NCBI RefSeq assembly: GCF_015354315.1
Contig: NZ_JADKYY010000012.1
Span: 1 to 64,000, forward strand
DNA from: Planobacterium oryzisoli
GTDB lineage: Bacteria > Bacteroidota > Bacteroidia > Flavobacteriales > Weeksellaceae
Length of the DNA: 64,000 nucleotides
Reading direction: 5' to 3'
Positions 37,757 through 46,538 of the stretch are shown one piece after another. The position numbers were made by a program, and so were the translations under genes. Positions within the stretch are counted from its first letter, which is position 1, and every line of letters starts with the position of its first letter. A model generated the notes under the pieces. The model did no database searches. It was given only the letters and a program-made list of their open reading frames with translations, and was not told the DNA's origin.

Positions 37757-38335
37757 TTATCCGTGTATAGTTTCTTTGGTGCCGTATCCCTTGATTACCT
37801 CGGCCTCATATTCGAGCCACTCTTCCCAGCGCTTATTTACTTTATCGGGATCTCCCAGCTGGCGTGCAAAGCCTATAAAGGTCGTATAGTGATTCGCCTC
37901 GGAAATCATCAGTTCGCGGTAGAATACCTTTAGTTCCTCGTCCTTTATGGTTTCGGTTAGCACCTTGAAACGCTCGCAGCTCCGGGCCTCGATCATGGCC
38001 GCAAAAAGCATACGGTCGATGATAAGGTTCTCGCGACTGCCCTGAACGATGAATTTCGCCAGATCGTTCACGTAGTCGTCCTTCCTGGCGCGTCCCAGAA
38101 CATACCCACGGGCTTTTATAATCTCATGGACCTGCTGAAAATGCTCCAATTCTTCCTGGGCAATGGAAAGAAGTTCCGAGACGATTTCGGGATGCTCGGG
38201 AAGCATGGTGATCAGGGTAATGGAGTTGGTGGCGGCCTTTTGCTCGCACCAGGCGTGGTCGGTTAGTATTTCCTCCAGATTTGACTCTGCGATATTGGCC
38301 CAACGGGGATCGGTGGGTAGCTTTAATTTAAACAT
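37757..38335 (-). CDS. miaE: tRNA-(ms2io6A37)-hydroxylase MiaE
   Basis: A 192-aa ferritin-like diiron hydroxylase that hydroxylates the isopentenyl group of ms2i6A37 in tRNA. The diiron carboxylate/His ligands are visible as EEILTDHAWCEQKA, AQEELEHFQQVHE, EARSCERF and SEANHYTTF. The substrate is made by MiaA and MiaB, and the start of miaB is at the right end of this window. It is in tandem with the DUF502 gene. Confidence 0.92.
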   Translation of the reverse strand: MFKLKLPTDPRWANIAESNLEEILTDHAWCEQKAATNSITLITMLPEHPEIVSELLSIAQEELEHFQQVHEIIKARGYVLGRARKDDYVNDLAKFIVQGSRENLIIDRMLFAAMIEARSCERFKVLTETIKDEELKVFYRELMISEANHYTTFIGFARQLGDPDKVNKRWEEWLEYEAEVIKGYGTKETIHG

Positions 38336-38487
38336 GGCTTTTTAACTCTTCTTAGAAAGTTTAAAAATAGCATATATTTTTCAGAATTTTTTTTCCTATT
38401 TATATGTTTCAGTAGATTTCAGTGGGTTTAGAGGTTCTTGGCACTCCAATTGAGAAGTAGTTGGTATAACAAATAAAAAAATAAATT

Positions 38488-38733
38488 ATGAAAGCAACTA
38501 CCACTCTAGTAAAAAGAAAGTTCGAGAAACTTACGCTTCTTATGATCATGTTCTTCTCCAGTGTATACGCATTAGCTCAAGAAGCAACCGATGCGGCAGT
38601 AGATATTACTACCACTGAAACCACGACAACTACTACGGAAGAATGGTTCACTAACCCACTGTACTGGGTTCTGGGTGCACTTCTTTTAATAATTCTTATT
38701 GCCGTAGTTGCAAGAAATAATAAAAGAGACTAG
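38488..38733 (+). CDS. small single-pass membrane protein with Thr-rich linker
   Basis: An 81-aa protein with an N-terminal signal-like helix (about 14-31, ...VYALAQ), a Thr/Glu-rich stretch (about 35-50), a second hydrophobic helix (about 56-75) and a basic end. It resembles small conserved Flavobacteriia proteins of unknown role. Supported by the preceding A-rich leader and a strong terminator right after it. Confidence 0.7.
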   Translation: MKATTTLVKRKFEKLTLLMIMFFSSVYALAQEATDAAVDITTTETTTTTTEEWFTNPLYWVLGALLLIILIAVVARNNKRD

Positions 38734-38763
38734 ATAGTAAACCAAAACAATAGCCTTATATAT

Positions 38764-38798
38764 GCTACTGCGGGATTTTTCTCGCAGTAGCTTTTTTT
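38764..38798 (+). terminator. terminator of the 81-aa protein, overlapping the acyltransferase stop codon
   Basis: A 9-bp perfect stem (38764-38772 with 38783-38791) and seven T residues (38792-38798). The minus-strand acyltransferase stop (38765-38767) lies inside the stem. The other side has no T tract, so it works in one direction. Confidence 0.9.
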
Positions 38799-39865
38799 AT
38801 GCGCTGCAGCACGTTCCATCCGAAGCTATCGTAGCGCTTCAAAACAAGTGCTATACCGTAAGCGAGCAGCGCATTTACTACAAAGGCAAGAATAAGGAGC
38901 ACTGGCCATGGGAGTAGTTCTTCCAAAGGTACCACCATAAAATAAATAAGCGAGGAACTGATCCCTTGCGCAAAATAAAAGAATATGGCGTTCTGCCCTA
39001 TGAAAGTAACAACCGAGGCCCTAGAAATTTTTACCCGGTTGTACAGATAGAAAAGAAGCAGCAGTGAGGGTGCGATCCACAGCACGTACGGAAGGCGTGG
39101 AGGGAACTTCTGTTTGTTTATAAGGTAAAAGTATTCTGTGCCCTTGACATAAAACAGTAGCCCAAGGCTAAGGATAGAGGCCGTAGCTAAAATCAGTCCC
39201 CAGGTCCTGGAGAGTTTTCTTCCTTTTAGAAGGTTTGCTAAAAGGAAAATCCCCAGATACAGCGCTACATACCCGACCTGCCCGGAAGGATAAAGCCATG
39301 GGAAAAGTGCATAGATTGCGGTAAGTCCCAGGCAAACGGCTACAATCCACTCCACGTGGCGCGGGAAAAACCGAAGGACAAGAACACCAAAGACGGTAAG
39401 GATGAAATAGACTTTCAGGTACCAGAAGCTTCCCATTACTACCGGAAAACTATCGGCATTGGTATAGCTGTGTACCCACCAGTTCCCTAGGTTCTGCCAC
39501 TGCGGATAATAAGAGAGCGAGCGTGGAACGTACTTTTCTCCGAAGATCTGAAACATTTCTTTAAAGGCTGCTTCCCCAAAAAAAGAAAGGCCCACAACTT
39601 TTATAAGATAGTCCAGGACAAACAATAGGCCCACAAAGAGCATGTAGGTAATCTGTAGCTTTAAGAGCCGCATGAGGGTTTTGTCTACATTCCCTCCTGA
39701 GGTGATACCGCTCAGGGCATAGAACAGCGGCACGTCGATAAGAAGCGATAAGATCCTTAGTTCCGTCGGAACATAGAACTGTCCGGACCAAAAGACCGTA
39801 TGGATGAAAATTACCGAGAGGGTGGCTATGCCTTTGGCGTAGTCGATAAAGAGGTCGCGCTTCAT
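38765..39865 (-). CDS. acyltransferase-3 family membrane protein
   Basis: A 366-aa protein with about ten membrane helices, beginning DLFIDYAKGIATLSVIFIHT. The His of the IHT motif is the typical active-site residue of O-acyltransferases that modify sugars or lipids. The substrate is unknown and no polysaccharide locus is nearby. A -7 element TATTTTTG lies on the minus strand at 39888-39895, 23 nt before the ATG. Confidence 0.85.
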   Translation of the reverse strand: MKRDLFIDYAKGIATLSVIFIHTVFWSGQFYVPTELRILSLLIDVPLFYALSGITSGGNVDKTLMRLLKLQITYMLFVGLLFVLDYLIKVVGLSFFGEAAFKEMFQIFGEKYVPRSLSYYPQWQNLGNWWVHSYTNADSFPVVMGSFWYLKVYFILTVFGVLVLRFFPRHVEWIVAVCLGLTAIYALFPWLYPSGQVGYVALYLGIFLLANLLKGRKLSRTWGLILATASILSLGLLFYVKGTEYFYLINKQKFPPRLPYVLWIAPSLLLLFYLYNRVKISRASVVTFIGQNAIFFYFAQGISSSLIYFMVVPLEELLPWPVLLILAFVVNALLAYGIALVLKRYDSFGWNVLQRIKKATARKIPQ

Positions 39866-39887
39866 AGTACTTAAGGAAGAATTTTAT

Positions 39888-39895
39888 CAAAAATA
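39888..39895 (-). promoter_or_regulatory. -7 element TATTTTTG of the acyltransferase gene
   Basis: Minus-strand match to TAnnTTTG, 23 nt before the start codon; -33 element not clear. Confidence 0.5.
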
Positions 39896-40009
39896 GGAAA
39901 TGTTCTTCTTGCTGCGGATTATTTTTTTTTGTGGGTCCGAGAGAAGGGACCTTTATACATGTGTTACCGGAATTACTTAAAATATTGGAGTGCTAGGTTT
40001 TAATTCAAA

Positions 40010-40026
40010 TATTTTTGTTATTTTTG
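40010..40026 (+). promoter_or_regulatory. two tandem -7 elements before rplU
   Basis: TATTTTTG occurs at 40010-40017 and again at 40019-40026, the second followed by GCAC as at other promoters here. They lie 43-59 nt before the rplU ATG and may give two start sites 9 nt apart. Confidence 0.55.
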
Positions 40027-40068
40027 CACACTCAAATAAGATTATTAACACTTAAAATTTATAAACAA

Positions 40069-40650
40069 ATGTTTGCAATTGTAGAGATAGCAGGGCTTCA
40101 ATACAAAGTTGAGCAAGACCAGAAGTTGTTTGTAAACCGTTTGAAAGGAGACAAAGGTGCGAAAGTATCTTTCGATAAAGTGCTTCTTACAGTAAACGGT
40201 AAAGCAACGGTTGGCGCCCCGGCTGTAGATGGTATCACTGTAGATGCTGAAATCGTAGATCACGTCCAAGCGGACAAAGTAATCATCTTCAAGAAGAAAA
40301 GAAGAAAAGGATACGCTAAGAAAAACGGTCACAGACAACAGTTAACCCAGATTGTAATTACCGGAATTACAGGTTTCGATAACAAGAAGTCTGAAAAGAA
40401 GGAAAACAAGAAGTCTGAAGCAGTAGCTACAGGGAACGCCGATTCGGATACTGTAAACTTCAGCGAAGACCACGAGCTAAACTACCACCTTAAAAAGCAC
40501 AGTCTTTCTCAGTCTAAAGACAACAGAGAAACACTAACGACTTTAGCAGGTGAGTACAAAACCGCAGAAGGAAAAAACGTTCTTACGCATCAAGAGGTCG
40601 ATACTCTTATCGAAAAGAACATTTCCCAGTTTAAAGAATTAAAAAAATAA
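40069..40650 (+). CDS. rplU: 50S ribosomal protein bL21 with long C-terminal extension
   Basis: A 193-aa protein. Residues 1-100 are a normal bL21 (start MFAIVEIAGLQYKV, end GHRQQLTQIVITGI), binding 23S rRNA with bL20. A Lys/Ser-rich linker (about 107-122) and a further domain of about 70 residues (NLNYH...NISQFKELKK type) follow. Ordinary bL21 is about 103 aa; Flavobacteriia often carry such tails. The ATG at 40069 fits the conserved N-terminus, while an in-frame upstream start at 40015 would lie at the promoter. rpmA follows 27 nt later. Confidence 0.95.
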   Translation: MFAIVEIAGLQYKVEQDQKLFVNRLKGDKGAKVSFDKVLLTVNGKATVGAPAVDGITVDAEIVDHVQADKVIIFKKKRRKGYAKKNGHRQQLTQIVITGITGFDNKKSEKKENKKSEAVATGNADSDTVNFSEDHELNYHLKKHSLSQSKDNRETLTTLAGEYKTAEGKNVLTHQEVDTLIEKNISQFKELKK

Positions 40651-40677
40651 CAAACCCCTTAAATACCTAATTAAGAA

Positions 40678-40935
40678 ATGGCACATAAAAAAGGAGTTGG
40701 TAGTTCCAAGAACGGTAGAGAATCGCATTCCAAAAGATTGGGTGTGAAAATCTTCGGTGGACAGGACGCAATCGCAGGAAACATCATTGTAAGACAGAGA
40801 GGTACGCAACACCACCCAGGTGACAACGTGGGTATTGGTAAAGACCACACCCTGTTTGCATTGGTAGACGGAAAAGTAGTTTTCAGAAAGAAAGCAAACA
40901 ACAGATCGTTCGTATCTGTAGAGCCTAACGCGTAA
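40678..40935 (+). CDS. rpmA: 50S ribosomal protein bL27
   Basis: An 85-aa ribosomal protein at the peptidyl-transferase centre, starting [20 protein letters not shown]. It has no N-terminal propeptide of the Firmicutes type. It follows rplU as in most bacteria and is closed by a strong terminator. Confidence 0.97.
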   Translation: MAHKKGVGSSKNGRESHSKRLGVKIFGGQDAIAGNIIVRQRGTQHHPGDNVGIGKDHTLFALVDGKVVFRKKANNRSFVSVEPNA

Positions 40936-40966
40936 GACCGCGTATAGGTTAGACTATACCATAAAG

Positions 40967-40998
40967 AAAGATTCCATGTAAATGGGATCTTTTTTTTT
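40967..40998 (+). terminator. terminator of rplU-rpmA
   Basis: An 11-bp stem (40967-40977 with 40982-40992, one G-U) with loop GTAA, running into a T tract that ends at 40998. Confidence 0.9.
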
Positions 40999-41076
40999 GT
41001 TCCTTACAGCAAAGAAAAAGGCTAAGAAGTATAATTATTGTATTTTTATGCCACTAATATCCCGTGATAACTCCTG

Positions 41077-42159
41077 ATGGACACTGTTTTACTACTTCTC
41101 TCGGCGCTTTTAATCCTTCTTAGCGTCCTGCCTTTTGTTCCCAACCAACACTGGGTATTCCGCGCTGCAGAATTTATAAAACTCCAACTGTTTTTACTCC
41201 AGGTGGTGGTTTTTGGTTTGGTCTGGGCGCTGGTGCCTCCCACCTGGCCCGTTCTTCTGCTGCAGGGAGTGCATCTAGTAGTCATTGGGTACCACCTTTG
41301 CCTTTTGCTTCGGTATACCAAATTCTGGAAAAATACCAAGCACACGCCTACAAAGCGCGCCTCAGAGTCTGTATCGCTTATCTCGTGTAATGTGTGTCAG
41401 TTCAACACGCAGTACGAGCGCTTCACAGACTTTGTCCTAGCAGAGGATCCCGATATACTATTAACGATGGAATCCGATGAGAAATGGGGTAGGGCGCTTG
41501 AAACGCTAAAGGACAAGTACCCGACTTTTCATGACGTGCCCTTAAACAATACCTACGGCATGCATTTTCTAACGCGCCTTAAGGTCCATTCGGTAAAGAC
41601 GCATTTTTTTGTGTCTTCGGATATTCCCAGCATAGAGGCCGAGCTCGAAACCCCCGACGGACAGCGCTTTGTATTCTTCGGCGTGCATCCCCCACCACCC
41701 AGCCCTACGGAAGAGCCTACCTCTAAAGAGCGCGATGGGGATCTTTTAAGCGTAGCAAAATGCGTTCGGGATATGAAGCTTCCGGTAGTGGTCACCGGAG
41801 ACTTTAACAACGTGGCCTGGGGGAAAACCTCCATTCTCTTTAAAAAGACCAGTGAGCTCATTGATGCGCGCATCGGCAGGGGCATCCTTGCGACTTTCCA
41901 TGCGGACTACTTGTTTTTTCGGGCGCCGCTGGACCTGCTCTTCCACAGCGCCGATATCTTCATTAAAAAGCTCTTTATATACCCGACCGTAGGATCCGAC
42001 CATTTTCCGGTAGGCTGCCGATTCTACATCGATAGAATCTCCATGAAACAGGTAAAGGATATCAAGACTCTCGAACAAGATGAAAAAGAGGAAGTAGAAG
42101 AGCTTATCCAAAATGGTAAAGGGGAGCATAGTCCCAATCGGGATCCGCACAGAAAGTAG
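41077..42159 (+). CDS. membrane-anchored endonuclease/exonuclease/phosphatase (EEP) family protein
   Basis: A 360-aa protein with three hydrophobic segments (about 1-80) followed by an EEP domain (about 95-330). The catalytic residues are visible in CNVCQFN, the ME pair of LLTMESDEKW, VTGDFNN and the final SDHFPV. The C-terminal 40 residues are highly charged. Substrate (phosphodiester or lipid) unknown. The following 42160-42416 shows no gene, only a weak TTGCC/GGCAA hairpin near 42335-42360. Confidence 0.87.
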   Translation: MDTVLLLLSALLILLSVLPFVPNQHWVFRAAEFIKLQLFLLQVVVFGLVWALVPPTWPVLLLQGVHLVVIGYHLCLLLRYTKFWKNTKHTPTKRASESVSLISCNVCQFNTQYERFTDFVLAEDPDILLTMESDEKWGRALETLKDKYPTFHDVPLNNTYGMHFLTRLKVHSVKTHFFVSSDIPSIEAELETPDGQRFVFFGVHPPPPSPTEEPTSKERDGDLLSVAKCVRDMKLPVVVTGDFNNVAWGKTSILFKKTSELIDARIGRGILATFHADYLFFRAPLDLLFHSADIFIKKLFIYPTVGSDHFPVGCRFYIDRISMKQVKDIKTLEQDEKEEVEELIQNGKGEHSPNRDPHRK

Positions 42160-42416
42160 TCACTTCAGCACATGTGGGTGCCTTTAAAGTCTATTGATTT
42201 TTTCATTTATTCAGCGTATGGGCATTTTCTATGCCACTTCCGTTTTCGTATTGGTTGTACTTTAACGAATGTTCTTATCTAGAGCTACGCTCTCTCCCAT
42301 TACTTCTTAAAAAACTATAAGAAATGTTAAACGCCTAATTGCCCCATCTCTGTGGCAAGGTAATTGGTCTTAGGTTATTAACCAAAAAAAATATTAAACA
42401 TTAAAAAATTTACATT

Positions 42417-42956
42417 ATGGAAAATCAACCGTACAGACCAGAATTTAGAAGTGATTATGTATCAAGAGTGTTTAAAGACAGAGACGAGGCCGACAGAGCC
42501 TACAGTGATCTGTATGAAAGAGGATACACTCAGGACGATATCAATGTAATGATGTCCGACGAGACCAGAGACCGTTACTTTACCAACTCAGAGCATGATA
42601 GTGAACTAGGGGACAAAGTAGCCGAAAACGCAGGAAAGGGATCACTGATCGGAGGAGGTATTGGAGCTGTTGTAGGAGCAGTGGCTGCCATTGGAACTAA
42701 TGTTATATTTCCTGGATTAGGGCTTATTGTAGCTGGTCCACTTGCTGCTGGGCTTGCAGGCGCAGGCGCAGGAGCTGCAACGGGGGGACTTGTAGGTGCA
42801 CTTACCGGTACCGGCGTGCCTGAAGATGAGGCAAAAAGATATGAATCTGAAATAAAAGACGGAGGTATTTATATGGGTTACAAGCCGAAATCAGAAGAGG
42901 ATGCCCGAGTTACTTACGACCGTTGGTACAACGACGATACAGAAGCGAGACTGTAA
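42417..42956 (+). CDS. glycine-zipper general-stress-type protein (YflT-like N-domain)
   Basis: A 179-aa protein. Residues 10-50 (SRVFKDRDEADRAYSDLYERGYTQDDINV) resemble the general stress protein 17M/YflT domain. The middle (about 72-135) is a Gly/Ala-rich double hydrophobic glycine zipper that probably inserts in a membrane. The end is acidic. Such proteins are usually induced by stress; I see no specific promoter. A terminator follows. Confidence 0.75.
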   Translation: MENQPYRPEFRSDYVSRVFKDRDEADRAYSDLYERGYTQDDINVMMSDETRDRYFTNSEHDSELGDKVAENAGKGSLIGGGIGAVVGAVAAIGTNVIFPGLGLIVAGPLAAGLAGAGAGAATGGLVGALTGTGVPEDEAKRYESEIKDGGIYMGYKPKSEEDARVTYDRWYNDDTEARL

Positions 42957-42975
42957 ATAGTACATCAATAAACTA

Positions 42976-43009
42976 ACCGGTACAGGATAATTCTTGTGCC
43001 GGTTTTTTT
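42976..43009 (+). terminator. terminator of the glycine-zipper gene
   Basis: A 10-bp stem (42976-42985 with 42994-43003, including G-U pairs) followed by seven T residues (43003-43009). Confidence 0.88.
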
Positions 43010-43064
43010 AATTGATGAAATTGTCACGACAATTAAGTACAAAGCGTAATCTCCTGATGCTCCC

Positions 43065-43373
43065 TTGTGGATTCTTGGAAGTAAGCGAAAGATTGAATTC
43101 ACGGAAAAAGTTCTCGACAAATTTTCTGATAACATTGATTGGAAATCTCTTTCAAATAACGAAAATCTACCAATTTCAGAATCGTTACTAGATAGATACA
43201 TAACTAAATGGAATTGGAACAATTTATCTTCAAATCCTAATCTACCTATTTGTGAATCTTTTGTAAATAAATATTCATCATTGATTGATTGGGGTTCGCT
43301 ATCTTTAAATCGAAGTTTACCTTTGCACCATTTTTATTCATGCTGCTACAACCATGTTCCATATCTTAAATGA
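43065..43373 (+). pseudogene. fragment of a DW-SLS-N-LP repeat protein
   Basis: A 102-codon frame opened only by TTG, with a stop just upstream (43047-43049). It holds about two and a half copies of a repeat of about 24 residues: acidic-Asp-Trp-x-x-Leu-Ser-x-Asn-x-x-Leu-Pro, then a helix ending in Tyr. These repeats occur in long Bacteroidota proteins of unknown role. The repeat breaks down at the end (CCYNHVPYLK), where the frame runs into a 14-bp inverted repeat. There is no start ATG and no signal peptide, so I read it as a remnant. The composition is AT-rich. Confidence 0.5.
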
Positions 43374-43393
43374 AAAATGTGGAACATGGTTGT
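43348..43393. repeat. 14-bp perfect inverted repeat
   Basis: Arms 43348-43361 and 43380-43393 are perfectly complementary, with an 18-nt AT-rich spacer. It overlaps the end of the repeat-protein fragment. No T tract follows, so it is not a clear terminator. Confidence 0.75.
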
Positions 43394-43482
43394 TTACATA
43401 GCCTTTAAATCCGTGAGTTAAAAAACAGATACATGAAAGTTTTTTAAGTCTCATTAGCTGTTTAAAAAGGTATTAACATCTG

Positions 43483-43941
43483 TTACGAAATAATTTCTTT
43501 TTCAAAACAGATGCTACTTTCCACATTTGCGTATTGTCCATAGTTAGGAATGATTTGAAAATCATTTTTCTTATACAGACCAATAGCTTCAATCATTTTG
43601 TTACCGGTTTCTAAAATACATTTATTATAACCTAATTCCTTTGCCCAAAGTTGTAATTCTAATAGGATTATTCCTGCAATTCCATTCCCTCGTTTATCTG
43701 CAGGAACAAACATCCTTTTAATTTCCATAATTCCTTCTTCATAATCTTTCATAGCTCCGCATCCTACAGCAATTCCATCAGCATCGTAAGCTAAGACAAC
43801 ATTTCTAATCTTGTCTATTTTGTTGTATTGAGCAAAGAACTCATTTGTATCTCCATTTTTACTCGCCAAATCTTTATCAAGTTCTAAGACTAAGTTTTGA
43901 AAATCTACATTATCGGAATTTGTTCTTTTTATGATATGCAT
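43483..43941 (-). CDS. GNAT family N-acetyltransferase
   Basis: A 152-aa protein with the GNAT fold: central strand and CoA-loop RMFVPADKRGNGIAG (Arg/Gly-x-Gly) and a later ETGNKMIEAIGLYKKNDF helix. The acceptor is unknown. AT-rich codon use, as in its surroundings. The start ATG at 43941 fits family length. Confidence 0.87.
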   Translation of the reverse strand: MHIIKRTNSDNVDFQNLVLELDKDLASKNGDTNEFFAQYNKIDKIRNVVLAYDADGIAVGCGAMKDYEEGIMEIKRMFVPADKRGNGIAGIILLELQLWAKELGYNKCILETGNKMIEAIGLYKKNDFQIIPNYGQYANVESSICFEKEIIS

Positions 43942-43995
43942 ATGTACGTCTTCAAACTAAATTTCACATTCTTCTTTAAAGTCTTTCAGTTAGAA

Positions 43996-44535
43996 TTACT
44001 TCTTCTCCAAAAGGTAGAGCTTATAGCCGTTAAACGCCATGCTTGGCACCAAACCACCCTCTAAAACCATGGTTTTTCTGGACGCATCGACCACCGTTAT
44101 ATAATTACTGGAATGAAACTGAATGTAGTTCTCCCTCTCATTTGAGCTGGGATTCTTCCCATATTTCATTTTGTAGTCCACAAAATTCTCCTTTTCACCG
44201 GAGCTATACACTGGTCGAAATTTCTCTCTTTTTGAGTTGAACTCAATTTCCATAGAACCGCAGCCTCCAAAATCAGCAGTACTTTCAGGCGCTGGATCAT
44301 TCTCAAAATCCTCATACGTACCTTTGTACACACCCACAATCTTCCACGTGCCATCTAAGCGGTCGGGATCTATTTTCCCTTTGGCTTTACTTACCGTCCA
44401 GCTAATGCCCTCTACGGTTCCTTTAACAACTTTGTAACCGGCTGTAGCAAAGGTTTTAACTACTTTACCCGCAGTTGATACCACACAGGACTCTAAAATA
44501 AAGAAAGCTAGTAACAATAGGATAATCTTTTTCAT
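43996..44535 (-). CDS. small lipoprotein of unknown function
   Basis: A 179-aa lipoprotein with lipobox LESC (Cys17). A hydrophobic/basic stretch (about 22-55) is followed by a beta-rich domain with LDGTWKIVGVYKG and MEIEFNSKREKF, resembling lipocalin-like strands. I recognise no named family. It sits between GNAT and amt on the opposite strand from amt. Confidence 0.7.
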   Translation of the reverse strand: MKKIILLLLAFFILESCVVSTAGKVVKTFATAGYKVVKGTVEGISWTVSKAKGKIDPDRLDGTWKIVGVYKGTYEDFENDPAPESTADFGGCGSMEIEFNSKREKFRPVYSSGEKENFVDYKMKYGKNPSSNERENYIQFHSSNYITVVDASRKTMVLEGGLVPSMAFNGYKLYLLEKK

Positions 44536-44807
44536 CTTGATTGTTTTTGGATTATAAGAATGCTTATTTCAATTCTTAAAGCAACTAGCATCAATTATCT
44601 CGCCTTTATTCTCACCCAAGTCAAGTAAAATACCCTTTTAAAGAATTGTTTGTGGTTTTCATATTAACACAAAAACCATCTAGAGAAACTCCCCTTTATT
44701 ATAATTTTATACACAAACTATAAAAGATAAAATCGGGGTTAATATGAATTTTTTATTAAAATTTTCAATATACCCCCTTAAAATTAATCCTTATATTTTA
44801 AAAAACA
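44536..44807. other. AT-rich intergenic stretch before amt
   Basis: I see no gene, RNA or clear repeat here. The amt promoter begins directly after it. Confidence 0.5.
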
Positions 44808-44815
44808 TATATTTG
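44808..44815 (+). promoter_or_regulatory. -7 element TATATTTG of amt
   Basis: A perfect match to TAnnTTTG, 22 nt before the ATG at 44837. It decides the start, because an upstream in-frame ATG at 44744 lies before this promoter. Confidence 0.6.
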
Positions 44816-44836
44816 CTTAAAATTACTGATAAAAAC

Positions 44837-46201
44837 ATGGGGGTACTAGAAAATAAAAAGAAAATTACTGCAAAGTGGTATGTTGCATTTTCCTTAATTT
44901 CTGTTCTTGCTATTTCGGCATTATTTATTCCTGACTCAAATGACTCGACTCCTGATCCAAGACGATTTTTAACTGAGAAAGATATCGTCCCTTCGGACAT
45001 AGCTTGGGTGTTGTCCGCAGCAGGACTGGTTCTTTTAATGACTCCAGGACTTTCATTTTTTTATGGCGGTATGGTTGGAAAGAAAAACATTATTTCAACC
45101 ATGCTTCAAAGTTTTGTTTCTCTTGGTGTAATCTCCATTCTTTGGCTTGCCGTTGGATTTTCCCTATCATTTGGAGAATCTTTAGGCATCACCTTAGCAG
45201 GTGAGCATTACGGCCTTATTGGAAACGCACTCTCCTATCCTTTCTTTTTAAATGTACCACTGGTTCCACATAAGGACATGGCACCAACCATTCCCTTTGT
45301 ATTGTTTGCTTTATTTCAAATGAAATTCGCGGTTATAACCCCTGCACTTATCACCGGATCATTCGCAGAGCGTGTACGTTTTATTGCGTACTTACTTTTC
45401 ATTGTTTTGTTTTCTCTTTTAATTTACTCTCCGCTCTGTCATATGGTGTGGCATCCAAATGGACTGCTAAACAAGTTCTTTGGTATTAAAGATTTCGCAG
45501 GGGGTACCGTGGTTCATATCAGCGCTGGCTTCGCAGCACTTGCAGGTGCATTAAAACTAGGAAGAAGAACCAGTCCACACCATGAGCCCTCCAACATTCC
45601 ATTTGTAATCCTAGGAACAGGCATGCTTTGGTTTGGATGGTTTGGCTTTAACGCAGGGTCAGCCTTATCAGCAAGTCCAACCGCTGCGCTTGCATTTGGA
45701 ACAACCACCATCGCTTCAGCGTCTGCTATGATGACTTACATCTTTTTTGATCGAATCAATGGGCGAAAAATATCCGCTGTTAGCGCATGCATTGGCGCAG
45801 TGGTAGGCCTTGTGGCCATCACACCTGCCGCTGGATTTGTTACAATTCCTGAAAGTTTGTTTATTGGATTCATTTCGGCTATCACTTCAAACCTCATGGT
45901 GAACTGGAAAAAACTTAAAAAAATAGACGATACGCTGGATGTTTTTGCTTGCCATGGTGTTGGCGGTATTATGGGAATGATTTTAACCGCTGTTTTTGCG
46001 CACGGTGAAAATGCCAGTCTTTTACATGGAGGCTTTTGGGTATTCCTTCATCACATGGCAGCTCTTATCCTTGTATGCGTATTTTGCCTTTTTGGCGCTT
46101 TGGTCATTTACGAAATCACCAACCGACTTATTCCACTAAGAGTTTCCAGCACTTCAGAAGAGCTTGGACTCGATCTCTCTCAACACGATGAAAAACTGTA
46201 G
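44837..46201 (+). CDS. amt: ammonium transporter Amt
   Basis: A 454-aa Amt/Rh channel with 11 helices plus an N-terminal signal-like segment. The family features are visible: GGMVGKKNIISTMLQS, GSFAERVRF, the pore-His segment GGTVVHISAGFAAL and the second pore His in DTLDVFACHGVGGIMG. No P-II regulator gene is adjacent. The longer frame from 44744 is rejected because it would start upstream of the promoter. A broken gene and an islet follow. Confidence 0.94.
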   Translation: MGVLENKKKITAKWYVAFSLISVLAISALFIPDSNDSTPDPRRFLTEKDIVPSDIAWVLSAAGLVLLMTPGLSFFYGGMVGKKNIISTMLQSFVSLGVISILWLAVGFSLSFGESLGITLAGEHYGLIGNALSYPFFLNVPLVPHKDMAPTIPFVLFALFQMKFAVITPALITGSFAERVRFIAYLLFIVLFSLLIYSPLCHMVWHPNGLLNKFFGIKDFAGGTVVHISAGFAALAGALKLGRRTSPHHEPSNIPFVILGTGMLWFGWFGFNAGSALSASPTAALAFGTTTIASASAMMTYIFFDRINGRKISAVSACIGAVVGLVAITPAAGFVTIPESLFIGFISAITSNLMVNWKKLKKIDDTLDVFACHGVGGIMGMILTAVFAHGENASLLHGGFWVFLHHMAALILVCVFCLFGALVIYEITNRLIPLRVSSTSEELGLDLSQHDEKL

Positions 46202-46227
46202 CATATATTTTTGATTTTTAAGGAAGG

Positions 46228-46261
46228 CCGCCAAAGAGTAAAATCTGAGGCGGTTTTTTTT
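46228..46261 (+). terminator. terminator of amt
   Basis: A CCGCC/GGCGG stem (46228-46232 with 46249-46253) with an A-rich interior, followed by eight T residues (46254-46261). Confidence 0.8.
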
Positions 46262-46538
46262 CTCACAATTTTAAATTTCTTCGATTATAAAAACAATAGG
46301 ATTTGGGATTAATCATACCCAACAAAATTAAGACTGTACGCTATTTTTACTCCAAAACTACATACTATTCATTGTTGTAAAACCCATACATATCGGCGTT
46401 TAAGCGAATTTTTTCACTTTATATTAAAAAGCAAAAAGAAACCTAAGAATTAATTTCTTAACCTTAACTAACTAGAAAACAAAGCCATTATGCGGTGCAT
46501 TTTTCTTTAGAGCTAAAATCAATTAAACCTTTTAAATC
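46262..46538. other. AT-rich intergenic stretch after amt
   Basis: No gene, RNA or good promoter found. It leads to the ATG of a 31-codon remnant. Confidence 0.5.

Noticed and set aside
40015-40068. Longer bL21 with start at 40015
   Set aside because: It would begin within the tandem -7 elements, and bL21 proteins start with the MFAIVEI-type sequence at 40069.
42335-42385. TTGCC/GGCAA hairpin and GGTTATTAACC palindrome before the glycine-zipper gene
   Set aside because: Short, weak structures in AT-rich DNA; no link to a known riboswitch or regulator.
42965-43222. 85-codon frame on the minus strand
   Set aside because: It is antisense to the repeat-protein fragment and to the terminator of the glycine-zipper gene; no recognisable protein features.
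43348-43393. Insertion-sequence end
   Set aside because: The inverted repeat arms are only 18 nt apart and no transposase is nearby, so it is listed as a palindrome only.
44744-44836. Longer Amt with start at 44744
   Set aside because: That start lies upstream of the predicted promoter at 44808-44815, and the added residues are AT-driven (Ile/Lys/Asn) without family match.
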